Origin: Flaviflagellibacter rhizophilus
GTDB taxonomy: Bacteria > Pseudomonadota > Alphaproteobacteria > Rhizobiales > Methylopilaceae
NCBI RefSeq assembly: GCF_033898525.1
Contig: NZ_JAXAFJ010000001.1
Location: 682,001-746,000 of the forward strand
DNA length: 64,000 nucleotides
Direction: 5' to 3'
The position numbers and the translations under genes are program-made. Numbering within the stretch: position 1 is the stretch's first letter; each line of letters begins with the position of its first letter. A model generated the notes under the pieces. That model saw only the letters and a list, made by a program, of their open reading frames with translations. It was not told the DNA's origin and ran no database searches. This document shows positions 36,642 to 45,389 of this stretch, one piece after another.

Positions 36642-37940
36642 TTATTCGGCCGGCTGGATCACGCCGGTCTGCACCGTGTTGGCCTTGGCTTCGCGGATGG
36701 TGCGGGCACGCATCGGCTTCAGCACGAAGAGCGCCACGATGGCGGCCAGGGCGTTGACCGCGGCAGCGGCGTAGAACACGCCCTCCCACGAGCCCGAAGC
36801 CTCGTACATGATGCTGGCGACCGGGACTAGGAAGCTGGCGGTTCCCTTTGCGGTGTAGAGCAGGCCCGCATTGGTCGCGGCGAACTTGGAGCCGAAGGTG
36901 TCGGCGCAGGTTGCCGGGAACAGCGAGTAGATCTCACCCCATGCGAAGAACACGAGGCCCGTGAGCAGCGTGAACGCGATCGGGTCGTGGCCGAATTCCC
37001 ACATCAGGACGATGCCGACGGCTTCGAGGGCGAAGCAGATGAACATCGTGTTCTCGCGGCCGATATGGTCCGACACCCAGCCGAAGAACGGGCGGGTTAC
37101 GCCGTTCAGGATGCGGTCGATGGCGAGCGCGAAGGTCAGCGCGGGCAGCGTCAGGCCCATCATGGACACGGGAACGTCCGCGATCTGCCAGTCCTTGGCG
37201 ATCGGGGCGATCTGCGCGGTCACGACGAGACCGCCGGCGGCGACGAGCACGAACAGGGCGTACATCACCCAGAAGACGGGGGTCTTCACCATCTCCATCG
37301 GGCCGTAGTCGCGGCGGCTCTGCATGCTGTTCGCAGCAGGCTTCGGCAGCAGGGCCGTGTTCGGCTTGGCCAGCAGGAAGCCCAGCACCAGCACGATGCC
37401 GCCCTGGATCAGGCCGAACACCATGAAGGTGTGCTCATAGCCCGAAGAGGCGATCATGTTGGCGATCGGGATGATCGTGATGGCCGAACCCGCGCCGAAG
37501 CCGGCAGCCGTGAGGCCGGCGGCGAGGCCGCGGCGATCCGGGAACCACTTCAGTGCGTTGCCGACGCAGGTGCCGTACACCGCGCCCGCGCCGATGCCGC
37601 CGAGGGCAGCGCCGAGGTAGAGCAGGAACAGCGAGTCCGCGATGGAGTTCACCATCCACGCCAGGGCGCAGAGGATGCCGCCGACGATGACGACGATCTT
37701 GGGGCCGAACTTGTCGACGAACCAGCCTTCGACCGGAACGAGCCAGGTCTCGGTCACGATGAAGATCGTGAATGCGATCTGGATGAGGGACAGGTCCCAG
37801 CCGTGCTTGGCCTGGATGGGCTTCACGAACAGGGTCCAGCCGTACTGAAGATTGGCCACCATGGCCATGCACACAATGCCGATGACCAGCTGCATCCAGC
37901 GGCCGCCCAAGGGCTGAGACGTTGTTTCAACTGAAGACAT
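36642..37940 (-). CDS. oxlT: OxlT-type MFS antiporter (oxalate/formate)
   Basis: Inner-membrane major-facilitator transporter of 432 residues with twelve helices. The OxlT subfamily pattern is strong: RWMQLVIGIVCMAMVANLQYGWTLFV, IQAKHGWDLSLIQIAFTIFI, GGIGAGAVYGTCVGNALKWFPDRRGLAAG and VFFAWGEIYSLFPATCADTFG. Family members exchange oxalate for formate. The charged residue in the last helices expected for oxalate binding was not mapped here. Strong AGGAGGAAG ribosome site and own terminator, so monocistronic. No formyl-CoA transferase or oxalyl-CoA decarboxylase gene is in the window. Confidence 0.88.
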   Translation of the reverse strand: MSSVETTSQPLGGRWMQLVIGIVCMAMVANLQYGWTLFVKPIQAKHGWDLSLIQIAFTIFIVTETWLVPVEGWFVDKFGPKIVVIVGGILCALAWMVNSIADSLFLLYLGAALGGIGAGAVYGTCVGNALKWFPDRRGLAAGLTAAGFGAGSAITIIPIANMIASSGYEHTFMVFGLIQGGIVLVLGFLLAKPNTALLPKPAANSMQSRRDYGPMEMVKTPVFWVMYALFVLVAAGGLVVTAQIAPIAKDWQIADVPVSMMGLTLPALTFALAIDRILNGVTRPFFGWVSDHIGRENTMFICFALEAVGIVLMWEFGHDPIAFTLLTGLVFFAWGEIYSLFPATCADTFGSKFAATNAGLLYTAKGTASFLVPVASIMYEASGSWEGVFYAAAAVNALAAIVALFVLKPMRARTIREAKANTVQTGVIQPAE

Positions 37941-38088
37941 TCCCGTCTTCCTCCTAGACTTATTGTTTGTCGTTCCGCCCGAGGGCCCTTGGCAGGTCCG
38001 GGAGCGATACCGCCTCGCGGCGAGCGTCGAAGTCGCTCCTCGTGGGGCGCGGCTCAGCTATGTTCTGTAATCATCACTGGGTAAAAAG

Positions 38089-38119
38089 TACCGTAGACTT
38101 TGGTAGTAGATATACGGTA
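38089..38119. promoter_or_regulatory. Inverted repeat in the oxlT-polA divergent intergenic region
   Basis: TACCGTA (38089-38095) and TACGGTA (38113-38119), a perfect 7-bp inverted repeat with 17 nt between in an AT-rich patch. It lies about 105 nt before polA and 150 nt before oxlT. Could be an operator; the regulator is unknown. The rest of the 283-bp gap shows nothing recognisable. Confidence 0.4.
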
Positions 38120-38223
38120 GCCCACAGGTTGCGGGCGAAACGCGGCGCCGACGCGGGTGATTTGAGGAAGGTGGCCGAGGACTCGGCTTCCCCGCCGCGG
38201 GCCCGCGGTCCATATTCCCGGCC

Positions 38224-41200
38224 ATGACCGAACAGCAGCCCATCAAGCCCGGCGATCACGTCTTCCTCGTCGACGGGTCGTCCTTCGTGTTCCGCGCCTA
38301 CTTCCAGTCCATAAACCAGGACGCGAAGTACAATTACCGCTCGGACGGGCTGCCCACGGGGGCGGTGCGGCTGTTCTGCACGAAGCTCTACCAGTTCGTG
38401 CGCGAGGGCGCGGTCGGCATCCGGCCCACACATCTGGCCATCGTCTTCGACAAGTCGGAGGCCACGTTCCGCAAGGACGTCTATGCCGACTACAAGGCCA
38501 ACCGGAAGGAGCCGCCGCCGGACCTCGTTCCCCAGTTCCGGCTGATGCGCAAGGCGGTGAAGGCGTTCGGCCTGATCCCCGTCGAGAAGGAAGGCTTCGA
38601 GGCCGACGACCTCATCGCCACCTACGCGCAGGAGGCGGAAGCCGCCGGCGCCGACGTGCTCATCATCACCTCCGACAAGGACCTGATGCAGATCGTGACG
38701 CCGAAGATCGGCTTCTACGATTTCGAGAGCGGGGCCAAGGGCCGGCCCGGCTACCGTCCGGAGCGGCGCATCGATATCGACGGCGTCATCGACTATTTCG
38801 GCGTGACGCCGGATCTCGTCACCGACGTGCAGGCGCTGGTGGGCGACACCTCCGACAACGTGCCCGGCGTGCCCGGCATCGGCATCAAGACCGCCTCGAT
38901 GCTGATCAAGGAGTACGGCTCGCTCGACAACCTGCTGGCCAGCCTCGACACCATCAAGCAGCCCAAGCGCCGCGAAAGCCTGATCCAGTATGCCGACCAG
39001 GCGCGCATGTCGAAGCGGCTCGTCACGCTGGACTGCAAGGTGGAGACCACTGTGCCGCTGCCGGACCTGCAGGTGGCCGAGCTCGACGCCCGCCGCCTGC
39101 TGGCCTTCACCAAGGCCATGGAATTCACCACCCTGACCAAGCGGGTGGCCGAGGCCACAGGCACCGACGCCAATTTCGTGGAGCCCGATCCGGAGCTGCG
39201 CGCCGGCACGGGCCGCTACGCCCAGCAGGCCTCGGAGGACAGCTCGACCGTCGAGGGCGGCGACACGGAGGACGCCCCCGTCCGCTTCGAGCGCGGCAAG
39301 GTCTCGCGCGGCACCGGCGCCAAGACCGGCGAGGCCGCCAACGGCGCGCACACCCCGCAGAGCTTGGCCGAGAAGGTCATCGCGGAATCGCGAGACACCC
39401 CCTGCGGGCGCGAGCATTACGACACCGTGCGCACGGTGGAGCGCCTCGACCAGTGGATCGCCGCCGCCCGCGAGCAGGGCCGCGTCGCCATCGACACCGA
39501 AACCACCAGCCTCGACGCCATGCAGGCCGAGATCGTGGGCATTTCGCTGGCCGTGCAGCCCGGCCTCGCCTGCTACATCCCCATCGCGCATGAGAGCGGC
39601 GACGCCGATATGTTCGGCGGCGGCCTCGCGCCCGACCAGATCCCGCTCAACACGGTTCTCGAGCGCCTGAAGCCCCTGCTGGAAAGCCCGGCGGTGCTGA
39701 AGGTCGGCCAGAACATCAAATACGACCTCTTGGTCTTCGCCCGCCACGGCATCGACCTCTCCCCCGCCGACGACACCATGCTGCTGTCCTACGCGCTCGA
39801 CTCGGGGCGCGGCACGCACGGCATGGACGAGCTGGCGCAGCGCTGGCTCAGCCACACCTGCATCGCCTATCGCGACGTCACCGGCACCGGCAAGGCGCGC
39901 CTCGGCTTCGCCCGCGTGCCCATCGAGAAGGCCGCCGAATATTCCGCGGAGGATGCTGACATCACCTTGCGCCTTTGGCGCGTGCTGAAGGCCCGCCTCG
40001 CCGCCGAGGGCATGACCGGCGTCTACGAGACTTTGGAACGCCCCCTCGTCCCGGTGCTGATGCGTATGGAGCGGAACGGCATCGCCATCGACCGCCAGAT
40101 GCTGAGCCGCCTGTCCGGCGAGTTCGCGCAGACCATGGGCGGGCTGGAGGCCGAGATCTTCGAGCTAGCCGGCGAGAGCTTCAATCTCGGCTCGCCCAAG
40201 CAGCTGGGCGACATCCTGTTCGGCCGCATGGGCCTGCCCGGCGCCAAGAAGACCAAGACCGGCGCCTGGGCCACCGGCGCCAATGTGCTGGAGGAGCTGG
40301 CCGAGGCCGGGCACGATTTGCCGCGCCGCATTCTCGACTGGCGCCAGCTCTCCAAGCTGAAGTCCACCTACACCGACTCGCTGCAGACCTATGTGCACCC
40401 CGAGACGAAGCGGGTGCACACCTCGTTCTCGCTGGCCTCGACCTCGACGGGGCGGCTGTCCTCGTCCGAGCCCAACATCCAGAACATCCCCATCCGCACC
40501 GAGGCCGGGCGCAAGATCCGCAAGGCCTTCGTGGCGGAGCCGGGCCGCAAGCTGATCTCGGCGGACTATTCCCAGATCGAGCTGCGCGTGCTGGCCCATA
40601 TGGCCGACATTCCGCAGCTCAAGGACGCCTTCGCCAAGGGCCATGACATCCACGCCATGACGGCGTCCGAGATGTTCGGCGTGCCGATCGAAGGCATGCC
40701 GTCCGATGTGCGGCGCCGCGCCAAGGCCATCAATTTCGGCATCATCTACGGCATCTCGGCCTTCGGCCTGGCCAACCAGCTGGCCATCCCGCGCGACGAG
40801 GCCGGCGCCTACATCAAGAAGTACTTCGAGCGCTTCCCCGGTATCCGCGACTACATGGACCGCATGAAGGCCGAGGCGAAGGCCTGCGGCTTCGTGCGCA
40901 CCCTGTTCGGCCGAAAGTGCCACTACCCGCTGAACGAGGCCCGCTCACCGGCCGAGCGCGGCTTCCTGGAACGCGCCGCCATCAACGCCCCCATCCAGGG
41001 CACCGCCGCCGACATCATCCGCCGCGCCATGATCCGCATGGAAGACGCGCTGAAGGCCGAGCGCCTCTCGGCCAGGATGCTGCTGCAGGTGCACGACGAA
41101 CTGGTGTTCGAAGTGCCTGATGATGAGGTGGAGGCGACTTTGCCGGTAGTGCGGAGGGTTATGGAGAATGCGCCGCTGCCGGCGGTGGAGCTGGCCGTGC

Positions 41201-41250
41201 CGCTGCAGGTGGACGCGCGGGCTGCGGACAATTGGGATGAGGCGCATTGA
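38224..41250 (+). CDS. polA: DNA polymerase I
   Basis: Repair and Okazaki-fragment processing polymerase, 1008 residues. The N-terminal 5'-3' exonuclease (about 10-300) has FVFRAYF and DALVGDTSDNVPGVPGIG-type motifs. A linker rich in charged residues follows. The 3'-5' proofreading domain has intact Exo I (AIDTETTSLD), so proofreading is likely active. Polymerase motifs are A (SADYSQIELRVLAH), B (RRRAKAINFGIIYG) and C (LLQVHDELVFE). It is the last ordinary GC-rich gene before the AT-richer two-gene insert. Confidence 0.97.
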   Translation: MTEQQPIKPGDHVFLVDGSSFVFRAYFQSINQDAKYNYRSDGLPTGAVRLFCTKLYQFVREGAVGIRPTHLAIVFDKSEATFRKDVYADYKANRKEPPPDLVPQFRLMRKAVKAFGLIPVEKEGFEADDLIATYAQEAEAAGADVLIITSDKDLMQIVTPKIGFYDFESGAKGRPGYRPERRIDIDGVIDYFGVTPDLVTDVQALVGDTSDNVPGVPGIGIKTASMLIKEYGSLDNLLASLDTIKQPKRRESLIQYADQARMSKRLVTLDCKVETTVPLPDLQVAELDARRLLAFTKAMEFTTLTKRVAEATGTDANFVEPDPELRAGTGRYAQQASEDSSTVEGGDTEDAPVRFERGKVSRGTGAKTGEAANGAHTPQSLAEKVIAESRDTPCGREHYDTVRTVERLDQWIAAAREQGRVAIDTETTSLDAMQAEIVGISLAVQPGLACYIPIAHESGDADMFGGGLAPDQIPLNTVLERLKPLLESPAVLKVGQNIKYDLLVFARHGIDLSPADDTMLLSYALDSGRGTHGMDELAQRWLSHTCIAYRDVTGTGKARLGFARVPIEKAAEYSAEDADITLRLWRVLKARLAAEGMTGVYETLERPLVPVLMRMERNGIAIDRQMLSRLSGEFAQTMGGLEAEIFELAGESFNLGSPKQLGDILFGRMGLPGAKKTKTGAWATGANVLEELAEAGHDLPRRILDWRQLSKLKSTYTDSLQTYVHPETKRVHTSFSLASTSTGRLSSSEPNIQNIPIRTEAGRKIRKAFVAEPGRKLISADYSQIELRVLAHMADIPQLKDAFAKGHDIHAMTASEMFGVPIEGMPSDVRRRAKAINFGIIYGISAFGLANQLAIPRDEAGAYIKKYFERFPGIRDYMDRMKAEAKACGFVRTLFGRKCHYPLNEARSPAERGFLERAAINAPIQGTAADIIRRAMIRMEDALKAERLSARMLLQVHDELVFEVPDDEVEATLPVVRRVMENAPLPAVELAVPLQVDARAADNWDEAH

Positions 41251-41331
41251 GGGAGTAGAAGCATCTATTTCCGGCACGTCTTGAAAGGCAGAGCCATCAA
41301 GATAGTCTATCCAGCAATCTTCGGGGGCAAG

Positions 41332-42330
41332 ATGGCAGATCGTTACTTCAGTTTGATGAGAGCCGGAATGGGACGCTTTCCAGCGGTGGACGCTGTTGTT
41401 CGATTAGCGACTCTGACCGAAGCTGTTCAGCACTACTACGCCAAAGGTGAAGCGATCTCCTTTGTCACCACGAGCGGAAGCGCGGAGGATCATCGTAACG
41501 CTATTATCATTGCAGATGTTGAAGATACTCCCCTTTATTTCTCGATATTGATGGTTCGTGGAGATCCAGGCAGAACGATTCCGGGATTTGTCAACCTACG
41601 GACCCGCAAGGTGACGACTATACGATCCGATGAACCTGACTCCGTGCGCGGTTCCTCTTGTCATCTAGTCATATCAAAGCAAGAAATCGCGGCAGGTAGG
41701 GAGCAAGGATCCTATCGGATGGTGATGGAGCAGGCGACGGGTATAAGCCGAATACTCGCCCGAGATTTCCTCGGATCCCTGCTCACGCGGTTTGCCGCCG
41801 ACCACGGGGGTCGGTTCGTGGCTATCAAAAAAGTCAAGAAGCGTGGTGAGCAGCCGGAGGAGATCGAGTATCGACCCACAGTACGATTTCACCCACAACA
41901 GAATGCGAGCTTAAAGAGTGATCTGGAAGAAGGGAAAATCGGCGGCTTTAAGCTTGTAAGAGGAATAACTGATTTCACCGGCGAAGCGGATGAACCACGG
42001 GTACAGAAGCTGGATGTTCAATTACGCGCGCAGATCGATCCGACAAACGAATTTGGAAAGGTGCGCGCATTGGTTGAACGCATTCGATCTGCAATCGCCG
42101 ACGTGGAATTCGAGGCTCTCAAGCTGGAGCTTGTTGACGACGGTGGAGCTCCTATCACCAATCCGAGGGTAATCGAATTAGTGGATATGGATGACTCTGA
42201 CATGCGCTATTGCAAACGGCTGCCGATCAAGGACGCCAATTCTGCGACCGACGAAGTTTATGTAGACCTACATGAAGACATTCTGAATTCCGCAAAGACA
42301 ATAATATCTGCTGACTCACACTGGAATTAG
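41332..42330 (+). CDS. Unrecognised soluble protein, first gene of AT-richer cassette
   Basis: 332 residues from ATG at 41332 (GGGGG just upstream); a TTG at 41281 would add 17. No signal peptide or membrane segment. There seem to be two parts: an N-terminal alpha/beta region of about 130 residues, and a C-terminal part from about 160 with PTVRFHPQQNASLKSDLEEG, KLDVQLRAQIDP and AIADVEFEALKLELVDDG. No catalytic motif was recognised. Codon and base usage are clearly AT-richer than polA on one side and the MipA gene on the other, indicating horizontal origin. It ends 2 nt before the membrane-protein gene, so the pair is cotranscribed. A soluble partner plus four-TM partner is reminiscent of RexA-RexB exclusion, but this is architectural analogy only. 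Confidence 0.75.
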   Translation: MADRYFSLMRAGMGRFPAVDAVVRLATLTEAVQHYYAKGEAISFVTTSGSAEDHRNAIIIADVEDTPLYFSILMVRGDPGRTIPGFVNLRTRKVTTIRSDEPDSVRGSSCHLVISKQEIAAGREQGSYRMVMEQATGISRILARDFLGSLLTRFAADHGGRFVAIKKVKKRGEQPEEIEYRPTVRFHPQQNASLKSDLEEGKIGGFKLVRGITDFTGEADEPRVQKLDVQLRAQIDPTNEFGKVRALVERIRSAIADVEFEALKLELVDDGGAPITNPRVIELVDMDDSDMRYCKRLPIKDANSATDEVYVDLHEDILNSAKTIISADSHWN

Positions 42331-42332
42331 AT

Positions 42333-42902
42333 ATGTGGTGGATTACAGAACTACTGTCATCTACTAGGTTTTTGGCGATACAGGGTGATCGCGGATTTTG
42401 GCATTCCAAGAGGGTCTATGAGGTCGCGCTGCCGCTAGCGTTTGCGAGCGCAATGCTCGTTCTCTATGTCTGGAACCCTTGCTTGTTCAACGCTAAAGCA
42501 CTTCAAACAGCGCCTGACAAGCTCTTCCAGTTTATGATTTTTGTGGTGCCCTTCCACTTGGCTGCTTTAGCAGCATTCTCAACATTTAACAGACCGGTCT
42601 TGGACCAACAGCTGAAGGGAACATCGGCGCAACTGCGCCACTGGAGCAATTCAGACAATGAGTATCAGTATAAACATCTTAGCTTGAGGCAGTATGTCAG
42701 CCTATTGTTCGGATATCTTTGTACAATAGGAATTTTATTCATTGTAATATACATCGTCTTTTCTGTGTTTTCTCTGGATATTGGATCAGATCTTACATCC
42801 CGCAGCGCGTCCATGTTCATGCTGATGTTTTTCATCGCGCATTATAGCTTGATGAGCATTTACGCTATAACTTTCCTCTTCGCGAAGGTGAACGAGATCT
42901 GA
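42333..42902 (+). CDS. Four-TM membrane protein, second gene of AT-richer cassette
   Basis: 189 residues with four hydrophobic helices (about 28-52, 63-86, 120-148 and 158-187). A hydrophilic loop of about 30 residues between helices 2 and 3 contains a Tyr-Gln-Tyr-Lys-His stretch. No known family recognised. It starts 2 nt after the previous stop without a good ribosome site, so translation is probably coupled. Base composition is the lowest in GC of the whole window (42721-42780 is 17 of 60 G+C). Size and topology fit a small pore or membrane-disrupting effector controlled by the soluble partner; this is inference. Confidence 0.78.
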   Translation: MWWITELLSSTRFLAIQGDRGFWHSKRVYEVALPLAFASAMLVLYVWNPCLFNAKALQTAPDKLFQFMIFVVPFHLAALAAFSTFNRPVLDQQLKGTSAQLRHWSNSDNEYQYKHLSLRQYVSLLFGYLCTIGILFIVIYIVFSVFSLDIGSDLTSRSASMFMLMFFIAHYSLMSIYAITFLFAKVNEI

Positions 42903-43015
42903 TGGTGCTGATCAGCGAAGGCGGCAACCTCGTGTCTCAATTCGCTCACACCAGCAATGACCGATGCCTTGCGCTGTGTCATAGCTCTAGAGACTTGGTC
43001 AGCTCGGAAGCTCTC

Positions 43016-43825
43016 ATGACACGCGTTTTGTTCTCTGCCGCGCTCCTCGCAGCGTTCGCCGCCGCCACCCACACCGCCTCCGCAGCGGACGCCCTGCTCG
43101 ACCCCACGCCCATGGCGAACGCGGACACCGATCTCGTCATCATCATCGGTGCGGGCGGGCGGTTTCAGCCGGCTTATGAGGGCGCGTCGGAGACGGAGGT
43201 TTCGCCCTTCCCCATCATCGACCTGGAATATCTCCGCATCCCGGGCCTCGGCCAGTTCGGCGGGAAGAAGGGCGGCGGGTTTTCCATCGGGGCGAGCTTC
43301 GAGAGTGTCGGCGAGCGCGACAGCAGCGAATATGACGATCTGGAGGGGCTGAACGACGTCAGCGCCACCTACCAGCTGGGCGTGAAGGCCGGCTATGAAT
43401 GGGACTTCGCGGAGATCTATGGCGCGGCGCGCTATGCCTTCGGCGGCGCCCATGGTGTCGTGGGCGAGATCGGCGCCAATGCCATCTTCCGCCCCTCCGC
43501 GCAGTGGGAGATCAAGGCCGGCCCGGTCGTGGCCTTTGCCAGTTCCGACTACATGGATACCTATTTCAGCGTGACGCCGGGCGAGAGCATCAACACCGGC
43601 GGCCGGCTCGGCGCCTATGAGGCCAAGGGCGGCCTCAAGTCCGCCGGCGTGGTGGCCGAGGCGCGCTATGAGTTCCGGCCCGACTGGTTCGTCAACGCCG
43701 ACGCCTCCTACACCCGCCTCGTGGGCGATGCGGCGGACAGCCCCATCGTGTCCGACGCCGGCGACGAGAACCAGTTCACCTTCGGCCTCGGCCTCTCCAA
43801 GCGCTTCTCGCTCGACCTGTTCTGA
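43016..43825 (+). CDS. MipA/OmpV-family outer membrane protein
   Basis: 269 residues from ATG at 43016 with GGAAG upstream. A signal peptide (about 1-23, ending ASA) precedes a beta-barrel with alternating hydrophobic strands. Family landmarks are IIIGAGGRFQPAYEGASE near the N-terminus, FPIIDLEYLRIPG and the terminal strand FTFGLGLSKRFSLDLF ending in Phe, the usual outer-membrane insertion signal. Members are scaffold or porin-like proteins. The open frame before 43016 is not homologous. It flanks the AT-rich cassette on its right. Confidence 0.88.
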   Translation: MTRVLFSAALLAAFAAATHTASAADALLDPTPMANADTDLVIIIGAGGRFQPAYEGASETEVSPFPIIDLEYLRIPGLGQFGGKKGGGFSIGASFESVGERDSSEYDDLEGLNDVSATYQLGVKAGYEWDFAEIYGAARYAFGGAHGVVGEIGANAIFRPSAQWEIKAGPVVAFASSDYMDTYFSVTPGESINTGGRLGAYEAKGGLKSAGVVAEARYEFRPDWFVNADASYTRLVGDAADSPIVSDAGDENQFTFGLGLSKRFSLDLF

Positions 43826-43840
43826 GCCGCGCCGGACGCG

Positions 43841-44218
43841 TCAGCGCCGTGAGGTCGGGCGGCGCACCAGCTGGTCCAGCGCATCGGCGTTGAGGCGTCC
43901 CCATTCGTAGAGCCGCTCCACCGGCTCCACGAAGCGGGCGCCGAGCGCGCTCAGGCGGTATTCGACGGCCGGCGGCACCGTGCCCTGCACATGGCGGGTG
44001 ATGAGCCCGCTGGCCTCCATCTCCCGCAGGGTCTGCGTCAGCATCTTCTTCGAGATGCCGGGAAGGCTGCGCTGCAGCACGCCCGTGCGCGCCGCGCCGC
44101 CATGGCGTGCGTGCAGCGTGTGCAGGATCATGCTGGTCCATTTGGTGGCGAACAGTTCCAGCACGCGCCGGGGCGCGCAGTCCTCGCGCCAGCCTTCCTC
44201 CGCGCTTCCCGCGTCCAT
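43841..44218 (-). CDS. HxlR-family transcriptional regulator
   Basis: 125-residue winged-helix regulator. CAPRRVLELFATKWTSMILHTLHA is the HxlR N-terminus with its conserved cysteine near the start, a candidate redox/electrophile sensor. Then come GISKKMLTQTLREMEASGLITR (recognition helix and wing) and VEYRLSALGARF. It diverges from the PRISE reductase gene with about 100 bp between starts, the usual HxlR-target arrangement, so it likely represses or activates that gene. Confidence 0.92.
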   Translation of the reverse strand: MDAGSAEEGWREDCAPRRVLELFATKWTSMILHTLHARHGGAARTGVLQRSLPGISKKMLTQTLREMEASGLITRHVQGTVPPAVEYRLSALGARFVEPVERLYEWGRLNADALDQLVRRPTSRR

Positions 44219-44318
44219 GTGGATCCCTTTCGGTGCCTAGGTTCCTGATTGGTGCCGTCTGGCAGAGATGGGCGCCCGCGCCTAGCTCTCAAGCCTGACA
44301 ACGAAACGGGAGATGGTG

Positions 44319-45380
44319 ATGGCCGGCACGGCATTGGTGGTGGGCGCGAGCGGGATCGTCGGCAGCGCAACGGCGGCGCTTCTGGTGCGCGAGGGCTGGA
44401 CGGTGCTGGGGCTGGCGCGGCGACCCGTGGCGCAGGAGGGCGTGCGGCCCGTGGTCGCCGACCTGCAGGACGCATCAGCGACGGCGGCGGCTTTGGCCGG
44501 AGAGACGCCCGACGCGGTGTTCATCACCACATGGCTGCGGCAGAATAGCGAGGCGGAGAACATCCGCGTCAACGCCGCCATGGTGCGCAACCTGCTGGAC
44601 GGGCTGCGCCCGGGCGGCAGCGTCCGCCATGTCGCGCTCGTCACCGGGCTGAAGCACTATCTCGGCCCGTTCGAGGCCTATGGCAAAGGCGCGCTGCCGC
44701 AGACCCCGTTCCGCGAGGAGCAGGGCCGGCTCGACGTCGAGAACTTCTACTACGCGCAGGAGGACGAGGTGTTCGCCGCCGCCGCGCGCGACGGTTTCGG
44801 CTGGAGCGTGCATCGCCCCCACACCGTCATCGGGCAGGCCGTCGGCAACGCCATGAACATGGGCACCACCCTGGCGGCCTACGCCACATTGTGCCGCGAG
44901 ACGGGGCGGCCCTTCGTGTTCCCCGGGTCCGCCGCGCAGTGGAACGGGCTGACCGACATGACCGATGCCGGCCTGCTGGCAAAGCAATTGCTGTGGGCGG
45001 CGACCACGCCCGCGGCGCGCAACGAGGCGTTCAACGTCGTCAACGGCGATGTCTTCCGCTGGAGCTGGATGTGGGGCCGCATCGCCGACTGGTTCGGCGT
45101 TGAGGCGGCGCCGTTCGACGGTACGGTGCGGCCGCTGGAACAGCAGATGGCCGGAGACGGGCCCGTATGGCGGCGCATCGCCGAGCGCGAGGGTCTGGCC
45201 GAGCCCGACCTCTCGCGCCTGGCATCGCCCTGGCACACGGATGCGGATCTCGGCCGGCCGATCGAGGTGGTCACGGACATGGGCAAGAGCCGGCGGCTGG
45301 GCTTCACCGCCTACCAGCCGACCGACGACGCCTTCTACGACCTGTTCGCCCGGCTGCGCGCCGAGCGGCTGATCCCCTGA
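44319..45380 (+). CDS. SDR oxidoreductase of the PRISE (progesterone 5-beta-reductase/iridoid synthase-like) group
   Basis: 353 residues from the second ATG (44319), 6 nt after GGGAG. NADPH motif GASGIVG is at 9-15 with basic ARRP after the second strand. Extended SDR with FYYAQEDEVFAAAA, VHRPHTVIGQAVGNAMNMG and WNGLTDMTDAGLLAKQ, matching PRISE enzymes that reduce activated enones. Expected role is reduction of reactive alpha,beta-unsaturated carbonyls. Divergent from an HxlR regulator; convergent with the next SDR gene. Confidence 0.87.
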   Translation: MAGTALVVGASGIVGSATAALLVREGWTVLGLARRPVAQEGVRPVVADLQDASATAAALAGETPDAVFITTWLRQNSEAENIRVNAAMVRNLLDGLRPGGSVRHVALVTGLKHYLGPFEAYGKGALPQTPFREEQGRLDVENFYYAQEDEVFAAAARDGFGWSVHRPHTVIGQAVGNAMNMGTTLAAYATLCRETGRPFVFPGSAAQWNGLTDMTDAGLLAKQLLWAATTPAARNEAFNVVNGDVFRWSWMWGRIADWFGVEAAPFDGTVRPLEQQMAGDGPVWRRIAEREGLAEPDLSRLASPWHTDADLGRPIEVVTDMGKSRRLGFTAYQPTDDAFYDLFARLRAERLIP

Positions 45381-45389
45381 CGGCGCGGA

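Noticed and set aside
41332..42902. Identity as the Kiwa (KwaA-KwaB) defence system
   Set aside because: Kiwa has the four-TM gene first and a DUF4868 protein second. Here the order is reversed and no DUF4868 pattern was seen.
42902..43015. N-terminal extension of the MipA/OmpV protein from ATG 42902
   Set aside because: The extra 38 residues are unlike a signal peptide, and a proper signal begins at 43016 with its own ribosome site.
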